A stretch of DNA of 50,580 nucleotides from Deltaproteobacteria bacterium (GTDB lineage: Bacteria; Desulfobacterota; Desulfobulbia; Desulfobulbales; JAGXFP01), in assembly GCA_020056965.1 (NCBI GenBank), contig JAGVGT010000003.1:1-50580 (forward strand). The letters are read 5' to 3'. Numbering within the stretch: the first letter of the stretch is position 1; each line of letters opens with the position of its first letter. The position numbers were made by a program, and so were the translations under genes. Below, one piece after another: positions 45,057 to 50,580 of the stretch. Under the pieces are notes generated by a model that was not told where the DNA came from, did not search any database, and worked only from the letters and a program-made list of their open reading frames with translations.

Positions 45057-46220
45057 TTAGAGCAGCGCCAGCATTTCCCGCACCGCCTGATCGAGGCCGA
45101 CGAAGATCGCCCGGGTCATGACGGCGTGGCCGATGCTCAACTCCTCGATCATCCCCAGTTCGGCGATGCGCGGGGTGTTCAGGTAGTTCAACCCGTGACC
45201 GGCGTTGACCCGCAGGTCGGTCTCGTAGGCCGACTCGGCGGCCGCGGCAATCAGCTCGAACTCCCGGTCGGCGATCTCATCGCTGGTCGCATCGGCGTAA
45301 CGGCCGGTGTGGATCTCCACAAAGGTGGCGCCCACCTCTCGGGCCGCCGCCACCTGCACCGGCGCCGGGTCGATGAACAGCGAGACCGGGATGCCAGCCT
45401 TCTCGAATTTAGCCACCACCTTCTTGAGCTTGCCCTTCTGACCGGCCACGTCCAGGCCGCCCTCGGTGGTCAACTCCTGGCGCTTTTCCGGGACCAGGGT
45501 GATCATGTCCGGCTTGAGGGCCAGGGCGATTTTGATGATCTCCTCGTTGGCGCCCATCTCCAGATTGAGCTTGGTCTTGACCAGTTCCCGCAGCAAGCGG
45601 ACATCGCGGTCCTGGATGTGGCGGCGGTCCTCGCGCAGGTGGACGACGATGCCGCCGGCCCCGGCCAGTTCGCAGATCCCGGCGGCGGTAACCGGATCGG
45701 GCTCTTTGCCGCCCCGCGCCTGACGCAGGGTGGCGACATGATCGACATTGATGGCCAGATTGATCATTCCGTTTCTCCTTTCGGTATTTTTAAGTTCCTG
45801 GGCGAGGAAGTCTTCCTGGGCCAGCATCAGCCGGTATTCCTCTTCGGAGCGTTCATGGTCGAGTCCCAGCAGATGGACCAGGCCGTGGATCAGCAGGGTG
45901 CGGCAGTGGCTATGGGCGGTGATCCCCTTTTCAGCGGCCTCCCGAACGGCAGTGTCCAGGGAGATGACGATGTCGCCCAGCAGATAGCCGCCGGTGGGGT
46001 CGTCGCCGCCAATCTGGGGGAAGGATAGGACATTGGTGGACTTGTCCTTGCCCCGGTAGTGGCGGTTCAACTCGCGCATTTGGGCATCGTTCACCAGCAG
46101 CAGGCTCAACTCGGCCTCGTCGCGGCCGGTGATGATCAGCAGCGCCTCGGCGGCCTGGTGCAGCCAGGCCAGGCTGACCGGCGAGCGGTGCGGATGTTGG
46201 GAACTGAGGAGTATCGGCAT
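45057..46220 (-). CDS. YbeY endoribonuclease fused in frame to PdxJ
   Basis: One 387-residue frame. Residues 1-151 are YbeY, the zinc-dependent rRNA-maturation and quality-control RNase, with [16 protein letters not shown] and the metal triad [11 protein letters not shown] (His112, 116, 122). From Met152 it is PdxJ, pyridoxine-5'-phosphate synthase: [47 protein letters not shown] and [10 protein letters not shown], about 236 residues, full length. There is no stop between the two. The linker TERRNG is encoded by ACCGAAAGGAGAAACGGA, itself a strong ribosome binding site for Met152, so free PdxJ may also be made. phoH/ybeZ, the usual ybeY neighbour, lies upstream. Confidence 0.92.
   Translation of the reverse strand: MPILLSSQHPHRSPVSLAWLHQAAEALLIITGRDEAELSLLLVNDAQMRELNRHYRGKDKSTNVLSFPQIGGDDPTGGYLLGDIVISLDTAVREAAEKGITAHSHCRTLLIHGLVHLLGLDHERSEEEYRLMLAQEDFLAQELKNTERRNGMINLAINVDHVATLRQARGGKEPDPVTAAGICELAGAGGIVVHLREDRRHIQDRDVRLLRELVKTKLNLEMGANEEIIKIALALKPDMITLVPEKRQELTTEGGLDVAGQKGKLKKVVAKFEKAGIPVSLFIDPAPVQVAAAREVGATFVEIHTGRYADATSDEIADREFELIAAAAESAYETDLRVNAGHGLNYLNTPRIAELGMIEELSIGHAVMTRAIFVGLDQAVREMLALL
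45767..45779 (-). promoter_or_regulatory. Internal ribosome binding site and start for PdxJ
   Basis: AAAGGAG with AGGAG at 45779-45775, seven bases before the ATG at 45767 that encodes the first Met of PdxJ. It lies inside the fused ybeY-pdxJ frame. Confidence 0.7.
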
Positions 46221-46318
46221 GGTTCAGGTCCAGAAAGCTTGCTTATGGGAGGAATTGGTGCCAGTGGGTAACGGCAATTCATTAGCGAGATGACTTTACC
46301 AACTGTTGGGGTGAATTT

Positions 46319-46648
46319 TCAATGGTTATCACCATTGTCACCTATCGTTGTGACAGGTTCCGGAACCATCCCGGCGGCGGGAGTTCCGCTCATCAAATGT
46401 CTCCCCGCTTTATCACGTTCCTCTTTTTCAATTGAGCTTGATTGTATGGCGGTAAGGGTCGGATCCAATTCGGCGGACTCGGTGGTGTATCCCTCGTTAA
46501 GCTCCTGAGTGATGTGGTCGGTGGGGTGTTGCTCAAGATATTGGGCAACCGCTTCGGCAAAAAGCCGGTTGCGCGAATAACCATGGTTTTTGGCGTATCG
46601 GTCGGCGGCACTAAACAAATTGTCGGGGACGGAAATCGCGATCTTCAT
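46319..46648 (-). CDS. MazE-like antitoxin with frameshifted C-terminus
   Basis: From ATG 46648 a 109-residue protein. Residues 1-77 are a ribbon-helix-helix antitoxin of the MazE/ChpI type: MKIAISVPDNLFSAADRYAK, YSRNRLFAEAVAQYLEQH, then the toxin-binding tail ending SIEKEE. Relatives usually stop shortly after an EEW-type end; here a probable one-base deletion carries the frame on for 32 residues through what was the toxin gene. The longer frame from 46738 lacks support. The partner toxin is decayed (46340-46416), so this is a relic, although the antitoxin fold may persist. Confidence 0.7.
   Translation of the reverse strand: MKIAISVPDNLFSAADRYAKNHGYSRNRLFAEAVAQYLEQHPTDHITQELNEGYTTESAELDPTLTAIQSSSIEKEERDKAGRHLMSGTPAAGMVPEPVTTIGDNGDNH
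46340..46416 (-). pseudogene. Decayed start of a MazF/PemK-like toxin
   Basis: GTG 46416 reads V-I-K-R-G-D-I, then two stops TGA TGA (46395-46390), then A-E-L-P-P. MazF-family toxins begin MKRGDIWWAELP, so the two stops sit exactly at the Trp-Trp pair and each needs only TGG to TGA. Homology fades within about 25 codons. The toxin is certainly inactive. Confidence 0.65.
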
Positions 46649-46779
46649 ATGACCGTAGCAATACTGTGAGTCAAAACGTATTTTGTGGGAGGGGTGAAGC
46701 CGGTTTCTGAGTGAAGTTAATTGCGCCAGCTGGGGCAAGTCACATGGCGTCTCGTATTAGGGAGAGGACAGGAGCAGGA

Positions 46780-47829
46780 TCAGCCCTTCTTGCGAGAAGG
46801 GAGAAACTTCGCTGAGTTGACGGCGCGGCTTTCGCTCTGACGTCCGTAGGCCAGGATAATCTCCTGGACCAGGGGATGGCGGACCACGTCGATTTCGGTG
46901 AAGTAGGTGAAGGCCATGCCCGGAATATCCTTGAGCACTATTTGGGCGTCGATCAGGCCGGAGTGTTTGTCGGCGGGCAAGTCTACCTGGGTGACATCGC
47001 CGGTGATCACCGCCTTGGAACTGAAGCCCAGGCGGGTCAGGAACATTTTCATTTGCTCGGGCGTGGTGTTCTGGGCCTCGTCGAGGATGATGAAGGCGCT
47101 GTTCAAGGTGCGGCCGCGCATGAAGGCCAGGGGGGCGATCTCGATGGTGCCCTGCTCGATGAGGGCGGCAGTCTTTTCCCGCCCCAGCATATCGTTGAGG
47201 GCGTCGTGCAGGGGGCGCAGGTAGGGGTTGACCTTCTGGGCCATGTCGCCGGGCAGGAAGCCCAACCGCTCGCCGGCCTCCACCGCCGGCCGGGCCAGGA
47301 TGATCGACTTGACCTGGTTGGCGGTCAGCGCCGCGATGGCCATGGCCACCGCCAGATAAGTCTTGCCGGTGCCGGCCGGGCCGATCCCGAAAACAATGTC
47401 ATGCTGGCGGATCGCCTCGATGTATTTCTTCTGGTTGATGCTCTTGGGGGCGATCCGGCCCTGGTTGGCGGTGATGAAGACTTGGTCCTGAAAGATCTCC
47501 TTGAGGTTGGCGTTCGGCGCCCGCGAGAGGATGCGCAGGGCGTAGGCGACGTCCTGCTGGTAGAGGGGGCTGCCGAGCTGGATCATCTCGTAGAGCTGGC
47601 GCAGGGTGCCGGCGGTGATTTCCAGGTCGTGGGGCGCGCCCTTGATCAACAACTCCGAGCCGCGCACGGCAATCTTTACCCCCATGGCCTGTTCAATCAT
47701 GGTCAGATTGCGGTTCAACTCCCCGTAGAGCAGCCGGGCGGCCTCGTTGTCGGTGAATTTCAACTGCAGCTCCGACAAGGGGGCGGCTTTAACGCCCGGC
47801 TGACGCGGCAACGGTCGGGCGATGGTCAT
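46780..47829 (-). CDS. PhoH-family ATPase (YbeZ)
   Basis: A 349-residue cytoplasmic P-loop NTPase with an N-terminal KH-like region, Walker A GIGPAGTGKTYLAVAMA, Walker B FIILDEAQNTTPEQMKMFL, and VITGDVTQVDLP. PhoH/YbeZ associates with YbeY in ribosome quality control, and the ybeY-pdxJ fusion follows after a short gap with the toxin-antitoxin relic. Its ATG overlaps the stop of the upstream DsbA-like gene (ATGA, 47826-47829). Confidence 0.94.
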   Translation of the reverse strand: MTIARPLPRQPGVKAAPLSELQLKFTDNEAARLLYGELNRNLTMIEQAMGVKIAVRGSELLIKGAPHDLEITAGTLRQLYEMIQLGSPLYQQDVAYALRILSRAPNANLKEIFQDQVFITANQGRIAPKSINQKKYIEAIRQHDIVFGIGPAGTGKTYLAVAMAIAALTANQVKSIILARPAVEAGERLGFLPGDMAQKVNPYLRPLHDALNDMLGREKTAALIEQGTIEIAPLAFMRGRTLNSAFIILDEAQNTTPEQMKMFLTRLGFSSKAVITGDVTQVDLPADKHSGLIDAQIVLKDIPGMAFTYFTEIDVVRHPLVQEIILAYGRQSESRAVNSAKFLPSRKKG

Positions 47830-48674
47830 TTGGCCTTGCCGCGTTTACGGAGTTCCTGGTTGATCATCTCCTGCATCGCCTGGGGGGAGCGACTTTGGAC
47901 CAGCAGGCCGTTGATGAACATGGTGGGGGTGCCGCTGACCCCGGCCAATTGGGCCTCGCGTTGGTCGCGGTTAATCTGGGCCTGGACCTTGGGGTCGGCC
48001 TGGTCTTTATCGTAGCGGGCCATGTCCAGCTTCAAATCGGTGGCGATCTGCTTGATCTTCTCCGGGCTGAGGCTGCGGAAGTCGGCGAAAATCTTGTCGT
48101 GAAAATCCCAGAAACGGCCCTGCTTGTTGGCGGCAAAGGCGGCAATCACTGCCGGCATCGACATCTTGTGGCTGGGCAGCGGGTAAGCCTTGTAAACGAT
48201 CTTGAGGGTGTCGGGGTTTTTTTCGAGCAACTGCTCGAATTGCGGCCTAAGGCCGGCACAGTAAGGTCATTGGAAGTCGCTGAACAGCGCCAGCACCACC
48301 GGCGCCTCAGCCTTGCCCATGAAGGGCGAGTCGGTGTAGTCAAAGGGGAAGCGGTAGCTGATCGAGATCTGCTGGGCGACGCTGTTCTTGTGGCTGCTGA
48401 CGATAATCAGGTTGCCTTCGCCGGTGCTGGTGATCCGATCCATCCCCGGGTCAACCTCGATGGTGTCGCGGTTCTGACCGGCCTGATCAAAAATCTGCAC
48501 CTTGCCGCCCTCGACCAGAACAAAGGTTCGGCTGCCGTCGGCCGAGGTGGCCACATCCACCGGTGCGGCCGTGGTCTTCAGGGTCGGTCCGGCCTGCCAT
48601 TCAATATCGGCGGCGGCCGGGCTGGCCGCCAGGCCGAGGCAAAGGAGGAGGAGCGGGAGGAAATGTTTTTTCAT
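47826..48674 (-). CDS. DsbA-family thiol oxidoreductase, probable selenoprotein (UXXC)
   Basis: A 283-codon gene interrupted only by TGA at codon 136 (48269-48267). Signal peptide MKKHFLPLLLLCLGLAAS then a 110-residue N-terminal region, then a thioredoxin-fold DsbA/DsbG-like domain: APVVLALFSDFQ-(UGA)-PYCAGLRP where relatives have FQCPYC, followed by FWDFHDKIFADF and the cis-Pro loop GVSGTPTMFINGLLV. The UGA replaces exactly the first redox Cys, and the remaining 147 codons are intact, so selenocysteine is the best reading (U136, C139). Translation would need SelB and a SECIS; a hairpin follows the UGA. ATG 48674 has GGAG upstream. Selenoprotein versions of DsbA-like proteins are known in deltaproteobacteria. 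The alternative is a nonsense mutation. Confidence 0.8.
48241..48269 (-). promoter_or_regulatory. In-frame UGA and candidate SECIS hairpin
   Basis: After TGA (48269-48267) the message reads CCTTACTG and then TGCCGGCC-TTA-GGCCGCA: a stem CGGCC/GGCCG with one bulged C extended by U-A and G-C, apical loop 17 bases after the UGA. Bacterial SECIS elements lie within the coding region at this distance, but their loops are variable and this one is short. Confidence 0.5.
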
Positions 48675-48847
48675 GGGGATCTCCGGGGTTAATGATGAAC
48701 GGCGCCGGGAACGCAAGGATGCCCGGGGTTGTTGGTCACACCGGCCAGGAAACGACCGGAACGACAGTAAACATTATAACGGGCCGCGACTTTTCCGCAA
48801 GGGCGGAACGCCAGGGGTGGGAGAGGCCGATCTCCGCCCTGGGGCGT

Positions 48848-49285
48848 TCAGGGTTGGGTCGTTATGGTATCGCCAGGCCGGGCCAGACCGCCGCGCACGA
48901 CCCGAGAGAACAGGCCTTCCTTGGGCATGATGCAGTCGCCGGTGGTCTTCTTGATCACGCAGCCTTGATTATGGCACTCCTTGCCGATCTGGGTGATCTC
49001 CAGAATGATCTCCTTGCCCACCTGCAAGCGGTCGCCGACCTTGAGGGTGGTGAGGTCGATGCCCCTGGTAATGATGTTTTCGGCAAAGGCCCCGTTCTTC
49101 AGGGTGGGCAGGACCTTTTTGACGTTATCGATGGACTCGCCGGCCAGGAGCGAGACCTGCCGGTGCCAGTCGCCGGCGTGGGCGTCGTTCTCCATGCCCC
49201 ACTCGGCTTTTAGGACCACTTCGGCCCGTTCTCTCTTGACCATGCCTTTTTTCTCGCTGATACAGACTGCTTCCACGTGGGCCAT
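48848..49285 (-). CDS. MOSC-domain protein
   Basis: A 145-residue stand-alone MOSC (molybdenum cofactor sulfurase C-terminal) domain: MAHVEAVCISEKKGMVK, AEWGMENDAHAGDWHRQVSL, GAFAENIITRGIDLTTLKVG, and ITQIGKECHNQGC with the conserved Cys. Such small proteins are thought to carry sulfur or act in Mo/W cofactor handling. It follows moeA by five bases on the same strand. AAGGAG precedes the ATG. Confidence 0.92.
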   Translation of the reverse strand: MAHVEAVCISEKKGMVKRERAEVVLKAEWGMENDAHAGDWHRQVSLLAGESIDNVKKVLPTLKNGAFAENIITRGIDLTTLKVGDRLQVGKEIILEITQIGKECHNQGCVIKKTTGDCIMPKEGLFSRVVRGGLARPGDTITTQP

Positions 49286-49290
49286 TGTCG

Positions 49291-50514
49291 TTATCTCCTT
49301 GTCGGTTCAGTGCGAAAATCATAGGAATAGACCAAGATCGGTTCCCCGGCCCGGAGCGATTGCCCGGGCCCCAGGATGACATAGCCATCGCCTTCGGCCA
49401 GGGAGGTGAGCATGTGCGAGCCTTGCTTTTCCCCGCTGCTGACGGTATATCCGCCCTCCCGGTCTCGGCCCGTCCGCACCCGCAGCATGTTTGGTCGCCC
49501 GCCCCGGTTGGCAATCTCCTCCGCCGCCCGGGCGGTGAGGGTCGGCCAGCCGAAGGCGCGGCCGGAGAGGGCGCCTATCAAGGGGCGTACATAGTGGGCG
49601 AAACACATGAAGGCCGAAACCGGATTGCCCGGCAGCCCGAAGAGGAGGGTCCGCCCCTTTCTGGCCAGATAGAGGGGCTTGCCAGGCTTCTGGCGGACCC
49701 GCCAGAACAGCGGGGTAAAGCCGTTCGCCTCGGCCGCCTCCTTGACATGGTCGTGCCGACCCACCGAGACACCGCCGGTGCAGATGATGATCTCGGCCGC
49801 CGTTTGACCGATGGCGTCAATGGTCGCCTGCCGGTCGTCGGAGACCCTGGCGCAGGAGACCAGGGTTGCCCCGCTCTCCTGGACCGCCGCCCGCAGCATG
49901 GTCATGTTGGAATCGCGAATCTGGTGGGCGGCGATGGTCGCCCCGGTGGCAACCAGCTCGGAGCCGGTGACCAGGAGGGCAACCTTGCCGGGGCTGAAGA
50001 CCCTGACCTGCTCGAGGCCCACCGCCGCCAACAGGGCCGCCTGGGGGGCGGCGATCCGGACGCCCCGGCGCAGCAGGAGGTCGCCTTCAGCAAACTCCTC
50101 GCCTCGAAGCCGGACATCCTGGCCCATTTTATTGGCGGCGCTGATCAGAACGTTCGGCCCTTCCTCCCGGGTATCCTCGACCCGGATCACCGTATCGGCA
50201 CCAGCGGGGAGCATCGCCCCGGTGCTGATCCGCACCGCCTGGCCGGCGCCCACCGTCCCGGCAAAGGGCAATCCGGCCCGGCTTTCACCGATAAGCGCCA
50301 AGGTCGCAGGGTGCTCCGGGGTCGGCTCGCCGAGATCCGCCCAGCGCACCCCGTAACCGTCCATGGCCGAATTGGTGTAGCGCGGCGAGGGTTCCGGTGC
50401 CCGGATATCCTCGGCCAGGTAGCGTCCCACCGCCAGGTCCAGCGGGCATTCCGCCTGCGCTGGGGGAGGGATATTGTCCTTGATGATGGCAATCGCTTCG
50501 TCGATGGAAATCAT
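49291..50514 (-). CDS. moeA: Molybdopterin molybdenumtransferase
   Basis: Inserts molybdate into adenylylated molybdopterin. The 407 residues from ATG 50514 (MISIDEAIAIIKDNI) show ECPLDLAVGRYLAEDI, YTNSAMDGYGVRWADL, VRISTGAMLPAGADTVIRVE, the MoCF-like core LVTGSELVATG and IIICTGGVSVGRHDHVKEA, and LFGLPGNPVSAFMCF. AAGGCAAGGAT precedes this ATG; the frame open to 50568 lacks support. With the MOSC gene it indicates molybdo- or tungstoenzymes. Confidence 0.95.
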   Translation of the reverse strand: MISIDEAIAIIKDNIPPPAQAECPLDLAVGRYLAEDIRAPEPSPRYTNSAMDGYGVRWADLGEPTPEHPATLALIGESRAGLPFAGTVGAGQAVRISTGAMLPAGADTVIRVEDTREEGPNVLISAANKMGQDVRLRGEEFAEGDLLLRRGVRIAAPQAALLAAVGLEQVRVFSPGKVALLVTGSELVATGATIAAHQIRDSNMTMLRAAVQESGATLVSCARVSDDRQATIDAIGQTAAEIIICTGGVSVGRHDHVKEAAEANGFTPLFWRVRQKPGKPLYLARKGRTLLFGLPGNPVSAFMCFAHYVRPLIGALSGRAFGWPTLTARAAEEIANRGGRPNMLRVRTGRDREGGYTVSSGEKQGSHMLTSLAEGDGYVILGPGQSLRAGEPILVYSYDFRTEPTRR

Positions 50515-50580
50515 ATCCTTGCCTTTGACTTTAAACTTATTATTTGACTCTAAACAATTTCCAGCCAAGCCTGTAGGAGC

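Overview
The window is high-GC DNA (about 60-63 percent by eye, except one AT-richer block) that most resembles a deltaproteobacterium-type anaerobe (Desulfobacterota, possibly Desulfobulbales). This is inferred from three things: a three-gene porin-cytochrome cluster with lipoprotein multiheme cytochromes, a DsbA-like gene with an in-frame UGA exactly at the redox-active cysteine (probable selenoprotein), and the mix of housekeeping genes. No rRNA, tRNA or CRISPR array was seen.

Layout. 1-3.0 kb: trpE-trpG-trpD, reading left, with trpD cut by the window edge. 3.2-3.6 kb: rpsT with its own promoter. 3.7-7.7 kb: cdaA-cdaR-glmM (cyclic di-AMP synthesis and cell-wall precursor supply), then tlyA. 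7.8-11.5 kb: an outer-membrane barrel, a pentaheme lipoprotein and a large lipoprotein with 13 CXXCH plus variant heme motifs, a candidate trans-outer-membrane electron conduit. It is bracketed by tlyA and a decayed direct repeat of the tlyA 3' end. 12.1-17.5 kb: a 1035-residue M1 peptidase-ChaN-PDZ fusion, trmFO and adk. 17.6-24.1 kb: an AT-richer island with a RhuM-family gene, a broken second RhuM copy and a large STAND/NACHT-like ATPase whose PD-(D/E)XK-like nuclease end is displaced by a frameshift. This is a candidate defence locus.

24.2-30.5 kb: an archaic (spore-coat-U type) chaperone-usher fimbrial operon with three pilin-like subunits, chaperone, usher and an unusual protein carrying six MshEN-like repeats, a membrane segment and a beta-rich domain. 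A strong promoter with flanking dyads and a mid-operon terminator are visible around the second pilin. 30.6-31.5 kb: two small envelope proteins. 31.7-40.0 kb: kdpABCDE (high-affinity potassium uptake and its two-component regulator), with palindromic repeats in the kdpA-kdpB and kdpB-kdpC gaps and after kdpE. 40.4-44.7 kb: htpX, a Cys-rich diguanylate cyclase, a second divergent adenylate kinase and an RCK-domain potassium channel. 45.0-47.8 kb: a YbeY-PdxJ fusion, a decayed mazEF-like module and phoH/ybeZ. 47.8-50.5 kb: the DsbA-like selenoprotein candidate, a MOSC protein and moeA.

Two second-messenger themes run through the window. Cyclic di-AMP: CdaA is made here, and KdpD carries a C-I-S-G-S-P motif resembling the c-di-AMP-binding USP motif of Gram-positive KdpD; the RCK channel is another possible target. 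Cyclic di-GMP: a GGEEF cyclase with an I-site is present, and MshEN-like repeats sit inside the fimbrial operon. The selenoprotein and molybdenum-cofactor genes fit an anaerobic, formate-dehydrogenase-type lifestyle, but that enzyme is not in the window.
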